A DNA stretch of 64,000 nucleotides from the NCBI GenBank assembly GCA_019347575.1, contig JAHWKY010000005.1:62001-126000 (forward strand), written 5' to 3'. This document shows, in pieces, positions 9,914 through 17,904 of the stretch (its first letter is position 1; every line of letters starts with the position of its first letter). The translations under genes were made by a program, and so were the position numbers. The notes beneath the pieces are model-generated. The model was not told the origin of the DNA, ran no database searches, and saw nothing but the letters and a program-made list of their open reading frames with translations. The DNA comes from Actinomycetota bacterium. Lineage in GTDB: Bacteria; Actinomycetota; Nitriliruptoria; Nitriliruptorales; Nitriliruptoraceae.

Positions 9914-10378
9914 CTAGGCCGCCTGTTCAACGAGCGCGGTGAGCTTGTCGAGGGACATGTTCCACCCCAGATCGTTGTCGGCGGGCGAGAGGCCGCGAGG
10001 CAGGTTCTCGTGAACCGCTACGAGGACCGTCCCGCCATCGTCAGCGTCGGCGAGGGTGAACGTGATGGTCATCTCGCCTGCCATAGTCGGATCGTTGGTC
10101 TCGAACTCGACGACCTGGACAACCATCGTGTCGGGGATGAGACGCACGAACAGGCCGTGGTAGGTGTCGGTCTGAGCTGTCGTCTTGCCCGTCGTGGTCG
10201 GTAGGTCGTAGGTGAGCGAGATCCGGAACCGGCCACCCTCGCGAGCTTCGAAGCGGTGAACCTCGCTCGTCATCCCCTCGGGGACCATCCACACCTGGAC
10301 CGACCCAGGATCGAGGAGCGCCTGGTACACCCGCGAGGGCGGCGCGCCGATGATCCGCTCGAGCCGCGTGGTTGTCAT
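9914..10378 (-). CDS. SRPBCC (AHSA1-like) domain protein
   Basis: This 154-residue protein is of the START/Bet v1-like SRPBCC superfamily, AHSA1 subgroup. Hallmarks are the N-terminal LERIIGAPPSRVYQALLDP, the VQVWMVPEGM segment, GGRFRISLTYD in the central strand and the C-terminal helix NDLGWNMSLDKLTALVEQ. Such proteins have a deep hydrophobic pocket and bind small ligands. They are often found near DGPF/ECF42 genes and ArsR-type regulators, matching this neighbourhood. The ligand is unknown. The start is ATG at 10378. Confidence 0.88.
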   Translation of the reverse strand: MTTTRLERIIGAPPSRVYQALLDPGSVQVWMVPEGMTSEVHRFEAREGGRFRISLTYDLPTTTGKTTAQTDTYHGLFVRLIPDTMVVQVVEFETNDPTMAGEMTITFTLADADDGGTVLVAVHENLPRGLSPADNDLGWNMSLDKLTALVEQAA

Positions 10379-10513
10379 CCTTTCACTCTAGGACGAGGCC
10401 TCCTGAAGCCTGCAGACGAGTCCGGTGACGAACTAGGCCAAGGCGTCGATGGAGCCGGAGGGTTCGAGCCGGGCGCCGACCGCCCGTGAACCCTCGCGTC
10501 AGAGAGGAGCGAA

Positions 10514-10861
10514 GTGGATCGCTACCTCAGCAGCCGCCCGGTGCGGATCGGGTTGGTCATCCTGTCGGTTGTCGCCGCGGCGTCGATCGGCGGCGGCTTC
10601 GTCGCTGGAGTCCTGCTCGTTCCACTTCTGTTCGCGACCGTTCGTCACGGCTCGGTCGGTGCGGCCTTCGGCCTCGTCCTGCTCGCGACCATCCTGGTGA
10701 TCGAGATGGCGTGGGCCGCCACGTACCTGCTCGTCGGTGAACAACGCCCGCTTATCTGGGCGGTCCCTCTCTTGGCGTCCATCATGGCGTTGGCGATCGG
10801 TGCACGATCCGTGCGGCAGACAGCGCGAGGACCTTCGCTCTCCGACGACGCCAGCACCTGA
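10514..10861 (+). CDS. Small membrane protein, three predicted TM helices
   Basis: This 115-residue hypothetical protein has hydrophobic segments at about residues 10-38, 46-71 and 79-96 and a short polar C-terminus. The GTG at 10514 is preceded by AGAGAGGAGCGAA, a strong ribosome site that supports the start. No catalytic motif is visible. It opens a row of very small, mostly membrane genes (10.5-12.7 kb) that look like lineage-specific genes rather than a known operon. Confidence 0.68.
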   Translation: MDRYLSSRPVRIGLVILSVVAAASIGGGFVAGVLLVPLLFATVRHGSVGAAFGLVLLATILVIEMAWAATYLLVGEQRPLIWAVPLLASIMALAIGARSVRQTARGPSLSDDAST

Positions 10862-10890
10862 CACGTCCGGGGCATACTCGGCCACGACTC

Positions 10891-11250
10891 GTGCCAGGAC
10901 CGGTGAAGTTGGAGCAAGCCGTCGGGACGTCAGGTCAGCGACCGTCGCTCGGCGTGCGGGCTCTCGCCTGGATCGACGTCGCCGCCTGGTGCGTCGTCCT
11001 GACGATGTGGCTGTTCGGATCCTCGAGTCTGGCAACGTTCATCGGGCTCGCCGTCGCGGTGTTGCTCCACGTAGCGACCATCCCCGCGATCGTGATGAAC
11101 AGCGGACCAGAGGCCTGGTGGTGGACCGTCGTCTTGGCGTGTGGTGGCCCCATCCCTGTTCTCCTCTGGGTCACCGCGGCGACGACCGGACGGTTGCCTG
11201 ATCAACCTTGGCGAGTCGAAGCATCGAACCGTCGACCTCGGGACGGCTAG
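10891..11250 (+). CDS. Small membrane protein, two to three TM helices
   Basis: This 119-residue hypothetical protein has hydrophobic helices at about residues 25-44, 47-68 and 76-96 and a polar tail. A Trp-rich loop (EAWWWTVVLACGG) leads into the last helix. The start could be the GTG at 10891 or the GTG four codons later at 10903, which sits just after CCAGGA. It follows the previous small membrane gene by about 30 bases and is probably in the same transcript. It converges on the gene at 11247, overlapping its stop region by four bases. The function is not recognisable. Confidence 0.62.
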   Translation: MPGPVKLEQAVGTSGQRPSLGVRALAWIDVAAWCVVLTMWLFGSSSLATFIGLAVAVLLHVATIPAIVMNSGPEAWWWTVVLACGGPIPVLLWVTAATTGRLPDQPWRVEASNRRPRDG

Positions 11251-11453
11251 GGCCGCGCCGCGGCACGGCGCAGCCTGGGGCGAGCAACGAACCAGTAGCC
11301 CGCCATGCCGACGACCGGCAGCACGACCATGGCGGTCAACCAGAGGAGCCGGTTCTCGCGTGCTCTCGCCCAGGTCGCCTCGGGACGCCGCATCACATCG
11401 GCGATCACGATCGTGACCACCACGACGTGGGCGATGAGCAGCGCGAGTGGCAT
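11247..11453 (-). CDS. PLDc_N-domain small membrane protein
   Basis: This 68-residue protein consists of two membrane helices of the 'phospholipase D-nuclease N-terminal' type. The sequence NRLLWLTAMVVLPVVGMAGY followed by WFVARPR is the characteristic second helix. In the family these short proteins are membrane anchors of unknown role, often without any PLD domain. The ATG at 11453 has GGAG seven bases upstream and gives the family's usual length; the longer open frame to 11528 overlaps the divergent neighbour and is less likely. Confidence 0.75.
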   Translation of the reverse strand: MPLALLIAHVVVVTIVIADVMRRPEATWARARENRLLWLTAMVVLPVVGMAGYWFVARPRLRRAAARP

Positions 11454-11505
11454 CAGCGTTCTCCGACGATCCGAACGCGAGAGTAACCCGGTGTAAGGTC
11501 GAGAC

Positions 11506-11847
11506 ATGCTGGGCACCATGCGCCACACCGAGGCGAGCGTCTCCGACTACCTCTGGGCGGTACTCGCCGTCGTCGCCGGGATCGCGGCCGGGATGTCGGT
11601 GGTTATGGTCCTCAACAGCGTGGCGTCGCTGGGATCGAGCGATCTCTCCGTCTGGGGCCGTATCGCACCGGTCGGGGTCGCGCTGGGCTACCTCGCCGCC
11701 CTGAGTTGGGTGACCGCGGGAGCTTGGCGCCGCACCGTATGGGGATGCCGGCTCTCGAACACCGAGAAGGACTGTCCTCGTCACGGTTCTCGCTGTGCGG
11801 CCAGCCTGGGCGCTCGAGGTGGAGGTCCTTCCCGTCTCGATGGTTGA
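11506..11847 (+). CDS. Hypothetical small membrane protein
   Basis: This 113-residue open frame has an ATG start and two hydrophobic segments (about residues 14-40 and 50-70). The C-terminal 40 residues, rich in Arg, Gly and Cys, look less protein-like and may not be conserved, so the true end or even the frame there is doubtful. It is divergent from the PLDc_N gene with 52 bases between the starts. No function is suggested. Confidence 0.48.
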   Translation: MLGTMRHTEASVSDYLWAVLAVVAGIAAGMSVVMVLNSVASLGSSDLSVWGRIAPVGVALGYLAALSWVTAGAWRRTVWGCRLSNTEKDCPRHGSRCAASLGARGGGPSRLDG

Positions 11848-11907
11848 TCACGTGGTCGTTCGTCACGCGGCATGGGATACTGCGACACCGATCCGAGAGG
11901 CATCGTC

Positions 11908-12105
11908 GTGGTATCTCCGCTCGACGCGATCGTGAGGGGGATGAGCGAACTCCGGCGGCGGGCCGGGGGCGGTGACATGATCGCCATCATGGAACAGCTC
12001 GCGAAGCGCGTCGACGAAGCGCAGGGTCGCGCAGAACTCGAGGCGCGCATCCGCGAGGTTCGACGCCGGCTCGCATCGGACGACTCAGCGGAGGTCGCGA
12101 CATGA
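11908..12105 (+). CDS. Small hypothetical helical protein
   Basis: This protein of about 65 residues is almost entirely helical (LAKRVDEAQGRAELEARIRE), with heptad-like spacing. I prefer the GTG at 11908, seven bases after GAGAGG; a longer version from ATG 11872 is possible. It ends in an ATGA overlap with the next gene, so the pair is coupled. The function is unknown, and a role as a protein-protein partner of its neighbour is only inference. Confidence 0.6.
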   Translation: MVSPLDAIVRGMSELRRRAGGGDMIAIMEQLAKRVDEAQGRAELEARIREVRRRLASDDSAEVAT

Positions 12106-12497
12106 CCCACGAGCGAGCAGCGGAGATCGCCGAGCAGACGGATGTCGACGGTCTCTGGCGCGAGCTGCGACAGGCCAAGCAGGTCGGTGACGTGCAGCTC
12201 GTTCGGGTCATCGAGAACCGGATGCGTGCACTGTCCCAGGAGCGTCGGTTCGCTCACCTCAGCGACGACGAGCTGCGCGCCCGGATCGAGGCCGTGTCCG
12301 GCAACCGCGAACCGCAGGACCTGCTGGCCTACAGCCCGGGCGGAGACGAGGGCGCCTGGTCAGGCACAGACGACACGGCCGCGCTGAACCGCGCCATCAC
12401 TGCCAACCAGCACGACGGGATCGAAGCCACCCTCGGCGCGCTACTCGACGAGCTGCAGAGACGCACCGACGTCAACGACGGTGACGGATCGGGCTGA
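12102..12497 (+). CDS. Small hypothetical helical protein, coupled to previous gene
   Basis: This 131-residue charged protein starts at ATG 12102 within the TGA of the upstream gene (ATGA). The N-terminal 60 residues are helical (RELRQAKQVGDVQLVRVIEN), and a second helical part ends the protein. There are no membrane helices, Cys clusters or recognised domains. The tight coupling and the similar helical composition suggest the two products act together. Confidence 0.66.
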   Translation: MTHERAAEIAEQTDVDGLWRELRQAKQVGDVQLVRVIENRMRALSQERRFAHLSDDELRARIEAVSGNREPQDLLAYSPGGDEGAWSGTDDTAALNRAITANQHDGIEATLGALLDELQRRTDVNDGDGSG

Positions 12498-12555
12498 CGG
12501 CCACCCCGGATGGGTTACCCGCCTCCACCACAACGTGATGGTCGACGCGCTGACG

Positions 12556-12732
12556 TCAGTCGGAGCGGTCCTTCCAGACGGCGAACCCCCCACCCAGGAG
12601 GCCAGCCAGGATCATGAGGCTGCCCGCACTCTCGTATCCCGACCCGATCGTGGCGAGTGCTCCCGCCCCGATGAGCACGCTGCCACCCACGATCAACGCC
12701 GCCGCGATGATCGTCAACGATGGATAACGCAT
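12556..12732 (-). CDS. Small two-helix membrane protein
   Basis: This 58-residue protein has two hydrophobic Gly/Ala-rich helices (about residues 6-30 and 36-53) and a charged KDRSD end. The ATG at 12732 has AAGGGA about seven bases upstream. The longer open frame reaching 13029 runs through a hairpin repeat and is not credible. The function is unknown. Confidence 0.6.
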   Translation of the reverse strand: MRYPSLTIIAAALIVGGSVLIGAGALATIGSGYESAGSLMILAGLLGGGFAVWKDRSD

Positions 12733-13043
12733 CGGTGGTCCCTTGCTCACCGGGATGGCAGCGACCGCCTCGAGCGTAGCGCCGTCGCTTCGTCCCCCGA
12801 TCCGATCGGATATGCGATCGATTCGGGTGATGAAGTTGCGGGCGCCGCGGGGCGGTGACGAGAACGGGCGCCGATGCGTGTTCCCGTCAGGCCGAGGGGC
12901 CATGGTCGCTTTGGTGGTGACGGGAACGCGCGTGGAGACGCGCTCCGGTCGTGCTCCCGAGTACACGCCGACGCACGGGGCAGCGAGGTCGGGTGACGGA
13001 CAGCGGCGCGGGTAGCGTGCGCCCCGCACACAGGAGGGAGCGC
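12733..13043. other. 311-bp intergenic region holding a dispersed hairpin repeat
   Basis: This is the only gene-free stretch longer than 300 bases. It separates divergent genes. Its main content is the two-unit hairpin repeat at 12851-12950, described separately. Near its right end is the strong ribosome site AGGAGGGAG of the thioesterase at 13044. I see no convincing small gene. Confidence 0.6.
12851..12950. repeat. Dispersed hairpin-pair repeat, copy 1 (diverged)
   Basis: Two GGTGACGRGAACG...CG-type hairpin units flank a spacer reading GGCCGAGGGGCCATGGTCGC then TTTGG. The same plan, with closely similar units and spacer, recurs at 48022-48126. Here the arms are more diverged (GACGAGAAC / GTTCCCGTC in the first unit), but compensating changes keep pairing partly possible. 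No coding capacity is evident. It looks like a REP/BIME-like or MITE-like intergenic element. Confidence 0.6.
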
Positions 13044-13475
13044 GTGACCGACGTCAACTGGGCCGAGGCGGCCGATCCGGGCGACTACTTCGTCGGCCAC
13101 ATCGGCCTGGTGATCGACGAGGCGACCTCCGGTCGCGTCACCGGCCACCTCGACGTCGCCCCGCACCACCACCAGCCCTACGGCATCGTCCACGGCGGCG
13201 TGTACTGCTCGATCATAGAGACCCTGGCCAGTTACGGCGCTGCGGTCACCGCCCACGAGCGCACCGGAAACGCCAACGTCGTCGGTGTCAGCAACGCCAC
13301 CGATTTCATCCGGGCGCACCGCGAGGGCCGTCTGAACGCAGTGGCAGAGCCGGTGCACGCGGGGCGGACCCAGCACATCTGGCAGGTGGTCATCACCCGC
13401 GACAGCGACGGCAAGGTCGTGGCGCGCGGGCAGGTGCGCCTCGTCGGCGTCCAGCCGGAGTCGATCGGCGGCTGA
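13044..13475 (+). CDS. PaaI/MenI-type hotdog thioesterase
   Basis: This 143-residue single-domain hotdog protein has the active-site segment PYGIVHGGVYCSIIETLAS, in which HGG and the downstream Glu match the PaaI/EntH/MenI-type thioesterases. Its C-terminal strand pattern (IWQVVITRDSDGKVVARGQV) is also typical. It probably hydrolyses an aromatic or short acyl-CoA in the cytoplasm. The GTG at 13044 is preceded by AGGAGGGAGCGC, so this start is preferred over an upstream in-frame ATG. The neighbours give no pathway clue. Confidence 0.88.
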   Translation: MTDVNWAEAADPGDYFVGHIGLVIDEATSGRVTGHLDVAPHHHQPYGIVHGGVYCSIIETLASYGAAVTAHERTGNANVVGVSNATDFIRAHREGRLNAVAEPVHAGRTQHIWQVVITRDSDGKVVARGQVRLVGVQPESIGG

Positions 13476-13494
13476 CTGCGCGTCACGACGACGC

Positions 13495-13710
13495 TCACCA
13501 GGTCAGCTCGATCTCGACCTCCGACTCCTCGTCGTCGATCTCGACCTCGAACTTGAAGTTCACCTCGTCCGGAACTTGGACGGTGAACCGTCGACCTTCG
13601 CGCTCGAACGACACCTCGTTCTGTCGGGACAGCTCATCGGCGATCTGGTGCAGACGGTCGGCTGCCGCCTCGCGGCGGAGACGCTCCTCGGACGAGTACT
13701 CGAGTTCCAT
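13495..13710 (-). CDS. amphi-Trp domain protein
   Basis: This 71-residue protein begins MELEYSSEERLRREAAADRL. It has an amphipathic helix, a strand pair (VSFEREGRRFTVQVPDEVNF) and an acidic end that closes with EVEIELTW, the terminal-Trp pattern that gives the amphi-Trp family its name. The family's function is unknown. The ATG at 13710 has GGAG seven bases upstream and gives the normal family length; the longer frame to 13818 would add a low-complexity Pro/Gly tail. Confidence 0.8.
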   Translation of the reverse strand: MELEYSSEERLRREAAADRLHQIADELSRQNEVSFEREGRRFTVQVPDEVNFKFEVEIDDEESEVEIELTW

Positions 13711-13858
13711 GCTGGCTCCGGTGGTCGGGGGCGGCGGATGGTAGGGGCCGGCGTTGCCGGATCCTGACTGTTCGGGCTGGCGAGCGTCGACGCCGTGGAG
13801 GGCCTCGTTCCGGGACACGAGCGTTAGGGTGGGCCGGTCCCCGAGTCGAAGGTCCGTC

Positions 13859-14872
13859 GTGAAGATCGACTACATCACCCTCGGCACCGACCGCGACACG
13901 ACCATCAGCCAGGCTCGCCGGGCCGAGGAGGTCGGCTACGACGGGTGGTTCACCGGGGAGACCGGGCACGACCCGTTCCTGATGTGCGGCTACGCGGCGG
14001 ACGCGACCGAGCGCGTGCATATCGGGACGGCGATCGCGGTGGCGTTCGCGCGCAACCCGATGATCACCGCCTACAGCGCCAACGACCTGCACTTGAACTC
14101 GGGAGGCCGTTTCGTGCTCGGCCTGGGGTCGCAGATCAAGGCGCACATCGAGCGCCGGTTCCACATGCCGTGGAGCTCACCGGCCGCGCGAATGCGTGAG
14201 TTCATCAACGCGATGCGCGCGATCTGGCGGACCTGGAACGAGGGCGACAAGCTCGACTTCCGTGGGGACTTCTACGAGCACACGCTCATGACCCCCTTCT
14301 TCAGCCCCCAACCCAACCCCCACGGGACCCCACCGATCTACCTGGCGGCGGTCGGTCCGCTGATGACCGAGGTGGCGGGGGAGGTGTGCGACGGCGTCAT
14401 CGCGCACTCGTTCACGACCGAGCGCTACCTGCGTGAGCACACCCTGCCCGCGCTGGCACGAGGGCGTGAACGAGCCGACACCGATCGCGACGCCGCCGTG
14501 AGCCTCGGGGTGTTCACGATCACCGGTCGCGACGAGCAGGAGGTGGCGAACAACGAGGCCTTCGTGAAGGGGCAGATCGCCTTCTACGGGTCGACCCCCG
14601 CTTACCGCGCCGTGCTCGAGACCCACGGCTGGGAGGATCTGCAGTCCGAGCTCAACACGCTGTCGAAGCAGGGCAAGTGGGCCGAGATGAGCGAGCTGAT
14701 CACCGACGACATCGTCGACGCGTTCGCGGTGCGGGGCGCCCCGACCGAGGTCGGCAGCCTGATCGCTGACCGCTTCGGTGACGTCGTCGACCGCATCAGC
14801 CTCTACACCGCGTTCCAGTACGAGAAGGATGAGTTCGAGGACTTCGCCGCGGGGCTCCGCGGAGAGGCGTGA
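13859..14872 (+). CDS. LLM-class F420-dependent oxidoreductase
   Basis: This 337-residue protein of the bacterial luciferase-like TIM-barrel family has an N-terminus KIDYITLGTDRDTTISQARR and the AEEVGYDGWFTGETGHDPFL strand-loop. Other hallmarks are VHIGTAIAVAFARNPMITAY, the region SGGRFVLGLGSQIKAHIERR and PPIYLAAVGPLMTEVAGEVC. These match F420-dependent members (TIGR03617-like) rather than FMN luciferases, though the cofactor is inferred. The GTG at 13859 follows GAAGG. It faces the lipoprotein gene with only eight bases between the stop codons. Confidence 0.9.
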   Translation: MKIDYITLGTDRDTTISQARRAEEVGYDGWFTGETGHDPFLMCGYAADATERVHIGTAIAVAFARNPMITAYSANDLHLNSGGRFVLGLGSQIKAHIERRFHMPWSSPAARMREFINAMRAIWRTWNEGDKLDFRGDFYEHTLMTPFFSPQPNPHGTPPIYLAAVGPLMTEVAGEVCDGVIAHSFTTERYLREHTLPALARGRERADTDRDAAVSLGVFTITGRDEQEVANNEAFVKGQIAFYGSTPAYRAVLETHGWEDLQSELNTLSKQGKWAEMSELITDDIVDAFAVRGAPTEVGSLIADRFGDVVDRISLYTAFQYEKDEFEDFAAGLRGEA

Positions 14873-14880
14873 CCGCCCGG

Positions 14881-16177
14881 TCAGGACACTCGGGCGCGGC
14901 CTCGTACGGACAGGATCAGCGTCGCGACGGCGGCTCCGAGCAGTGCCGCGGCCAGCATCGCCAGCCACACCGGGATCCCTCCGTCCTCGTCGAGATCCGG
15001 ATCGGCGGCCACGCCATCCGCGCGTTCGGTGTCCGGCAGCTCCTCGAGCTGTTCGAGGTCACCCGCCGCGGGGCCGTCCCACACCGAGATCTCGGTCACG
15101 GCCTCGAGTCCCCCTCGAACGGTGATGGTGTCGGTCGTGACGCCGTCGAAGGGGACGGCCGCGAACACGTCCGTGAGCTGGATCGGCGCGGTGTCGCCGA
15201 CGTCGAGGGCGCAGTGCTCGCACCCCCGTACGACGACCAGCTCGACCGTGCGCGCCGAACCGAGCTGTACCTCGAGCCCCGTGACGTGAGGGCACGGCTC
15301 CTGCGCCTCGGTGTCACACTCGATCCGAGCGTCGACCGCCTCCGTGAGCACGCCGTCGGTCGCGCGGCACGGTGCGAGCGGAACCCGGCTGCCACCGGAA
15401 GCGGTCGCCGCGCAGTCGGCGCCCCGCGACGCCGGGGCGCCGAGCGCGCGAGCGGAAGGCGAGGCTGGGGGAGCGGAGCGCGACCTCGCGCAGCCCCTCG
15501 GGAGCGTTCACCGGGATCCGACCGACACCAGCGACCGCGCCCTGCGCGTCCTCGAGCACGCGCGAGTCGACGGTCGCGCCCTCCGGGGTGCCAACCTGGG
15601 ACCAGATGGTCGCGGCGTTGCCGGTCTGGAACAGCGCGTCGTAGCGGTCGGGCACGCCGAACGTCGCCGTCGGAGGTGCCCAGCTGATCGTGCCCTGCCC
15701 GCTGAGGCTCAGCGTCGGTTCCCACAGCTCGAGGCTCGGCAGGACGGTGTTCTCGTTGCGGACGACGAACGTCGCGCGGACGCCGGCAGCGGCGACGGCA
15801 CCGCTGCGAGCCTCGTCGGCGAACGACAGCAGCACGTCCACCTCCTCACCGAAGGTTCCCTGCAAGTCGCTGCCGCGGAGGTCGAAGCGGTAGCTGCCGT
15901 CATCCCCGGCCGTCGTCTGGTGGTCGGCACCACAGAGGTCCGTGAGGCACGCGGTGCCGAGCGTCGCGAGGATGAACGGCGTCCAGAACAGCACGCCCGG
16001 GCCCGGGTCGACCGTCAGACCCACCCGTGTCCCGGCCAACGGCGCGCCACCGCTGTCGGCGGCGACGCCCGTGATCGAGACCTCGGCGTCGGGATCGACC
16101 TGGCTAGCCGTGCACGCCGCGAGCGCCACGACGACACCGACCAGCGCAGCGGTGAACCGTGATGGCACCGCCGTCAA
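14881..16177 (-). pseudogene. Lipoprotein with C-terminal membrane anchor, apparent frameshift near 15440
   Basis: Two adjacent frames look like halves of one product. The 5' half starts at TTG 16177 with a lipoprotein signal (VVVALAAC, lipobox Cys about residue 22) and a beta-sandwich, carboxypeptidase-regulatory-like part up to VNAPEGLREVALRSPSLAFR near 15440. After that this frame degenerates into Arg/Gly-rich sequence and stops at 15314. The other frame picks up with LGAPASRGADCAATA and runs as a clean protein to 14881, ending in an Asp/Glu-rich linker, a membrane helix (WLAMLAAALLGAAVATLI) and a basic tail. A single +1/-1 base change would join them. It may be a real disruption or a sequencing error. 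The TTG overlaps the pruA stop (TTGA), so the gene is coupled to pruA. Confidence 0.65.
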
Positions 16178-17799
16178 CCCATGTGCGGGTAGCGATGATC
16201 GGTCGGGGGAACGAAGTTCTCCTTGATCGAGCGCGGGCTGATCCAGCGCTGCAGGTTCAGGGCGGAACCCGCCTTGTCGTTGGTCCCGCTCGCGCGCGCC
16301 CCACCGAAGGGCTGCTGTCCGACGACCGCCCCAGTGGGCTTGTCGTTGATGTAGAAGTTGCCCGCCGCGTGGCGCAGTCGCTCCATGGCCTCCTGCACCG
16401 CCCCGCGGTCGTCCGCGAACACCGCACCGGTCAGCGCGTAGGGCGAGGTGGTGTCGACCAGTTCGAGCGCGCGCTCCCAGTCATCGTCGTCGTAGACGAA
16501 CACCGGCAGGATCGGGCCGAACAGCTCGCGCTGCATGAGGTCGTGTCGCGGATCGTCGGTCACGACGACGGTGGGCTCGACGAACCATCCCTCGCTGTCG
16601 TCGGTGCCACCGCCGACGATGACCCTCGTGGCGCTGCCATCGTTCGCCTGTGCGATCGCGTCGCGGTGCCGGATGAATGCCCGCTCCTCGATGACTGCGC
16701 CCATGAAGTTCGACAGGTCCGCGACGTCGCCCATCGGCAAGCCTGCGGTCGTCTCGATGAGCGGTTCCTCGAGCCGGTCCCACACGCTGCGGGCGATGTA
16801 GGCCCGCGAGGCCGCCGAGCACTTCTGCCCCTGGTACTCGAACGCGCCTCGGACCAGCGCGGTGCACAGCTGTTCGACGCTGGCGGAAGGGTGGGCGATG
16901 ACGAAGTCCTTCCCGCCGGTCTCGCCCACGATCCGTGGGTAGCTGCGGTAGTGGTCGAGCCCCTCTCCGATGCGTCGCCACAGGGCGCGGAAGACGGTGG
17001 TGGAGCCGGTGAAGTGCAGGCCGGCGAAGTCCGGGTGTTCGAAGCAGGCGTGACTGACGAGCGCCCCGTCGCCATGCACGAGGTTGATCACGCCGTCGGG
17101 CAGCCCGGCGGTCTGGAGGAGCTCCATGAGGTACTGGGCGGACAGGGCCTGCTTCTCGGATGGCTTCCACACCACCGTGTTCCCGCAGAGGGCCGGGGCG
17201 GTGGGGAGGTTGCCGGCGATCGAGGTGAAGTTGAAGGGGGTCAGCGCCAGCACGAACCCCTCCAGTGCTCGGTGGTCCGTGCGGTCCCAGATGCCGGGTG
17301 CGGACTGCGGTTGCTCGCCGAGGATCTGGCTGTAGAAGTGGACGTTGAAGCGCCAGAAGTCGATCAGCTCGGCAGCAGCGTCGATCTCGGCCTGGACGAC
17401 GGTCTTGGACTGGCCCAGCATCGTCGAGGCGTTGAGGGTGTCCCGCCACGGTCCCGCGAGCAGGTCAGCGGCACGGAGGAAGACCGCGGCACGCTGCTCC
17501 CATGGCAACGACGCCCAGTCCGAACGTGCCTCGAGGCCCGCCTCGATGGCCGCCGCGACCGTGTCGGCCGAGGCGGCGTGGACCGTCGCCAGATGCAGAT
17601 CGTGGCGGTGCGGGGCGCGCACCTCGAAGGTCTGCCCGGTGGTGACCTCCTCGCCCGCGATGACGCAAGGCGCCTCACGCGTCTCCTTCTCCATGGTCGC
17701 CAGCCGCTGCTCCAGCGAAGCTCGCTGAGCGCGACCGGGCGCGTAGCTCTCGACCGGTTCGTTCGTCGGCGGCGGTGGGACAGCGCGAGCGGTCGTCAC
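16174..17799 (-). CDS. pruA: L-glutamate gamma-semialdehyde (1-pyrroline-5-carboxylate) dehydrogenase
   Basis: This 541-residue aldehyde dehydrogenase oxidises glutamate semialdehyde, in equilibrium with pyrroline-5-carboxylate, to glutamate with NAD+, the second step of proline degradation. The NAD-binding and catalytic motifs are visible: LTPFNFTSIAGNLPTAPAL, HFTGSTTVF, the Glu motif IVGETGGKDF, the nucleophile Cys in FEYQGQKCSAASRAY, and GNFYINDKPTGAVVGQQPFG. Length and order fit the PruA (P5CDH) family closely. The GTG at 17799 has GAGGAGAGG eight bases upstream. No proline dehydrogenase lies in the window. It is coupled by a 4-bp overlap to the lipoprotein gene downstream. Confidence 0.93.
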   Translation of the reverse strand: MTTARAVPPPPTNEPVESYAPGRAQRASLEQRLATMEKETREAPCVIAGEEVTTGQTFEVRAPHRHDLHLATVHAASADTVAAAIEAGLEARSDWASLPWEQRAAVFLRAADLLAGPWRDTLNASTMLGQSKTVVQAEIDAAAELIDFWRFNVHFYSQILGEQPQSAPGIWDRTDHRALEGFVLALTPFNFTSIAGNLPTAPALCGNTVVWKPSEKQALSAQYLMELLQTAGLPDGVINLVHGDGALVSHACFEHPDFAGLHFTGSTTVFRALWRRIGEGLDHYRSYPRIVGETGGKDFVIAHPSASVEQLCTALVRGAFEYQGQKCSAASRAYIARSVWDRLEEPLIETTAGLPMGDVADLSNFMGAVIEERAFIRHRDAIAQANDGSATRVIVGGGTDDSEGWFVEPTVVVTDDPRHDLMQRELFGPILPVFVYDDDDWERALELVDTTSPYALTGAVFADDRGAVQEAMERLRHAAGNFYINDKPTGAVVGQQPFGGARASGTNDKAGSALNLQRWISPRSIKENFVPPTDHRYPHMG

Positions 17800-17904
17800 G
17801 GGAGTGCCTCTCCTCGGAGCGTTCGCAGCGATCGTAGGTCGCGGTGACGGGGGAGGCGGAGCCGTGAATCGGTACGCTCGGTCGAGCGACGAGGAGCGCG
17901 TCCG

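Noticed and set aside
12733-13043. CRISPR-like array
   Set aside because: Only two imperfect palindromic units with one spacer; they match another copy elsewhere and there are no cas genes.
16159-17847. 562-codon plus-strand open frame over pruA
   Set aside because: Antisense of aldehyde dehydrogenase motifs; no recognisable protein pattern.
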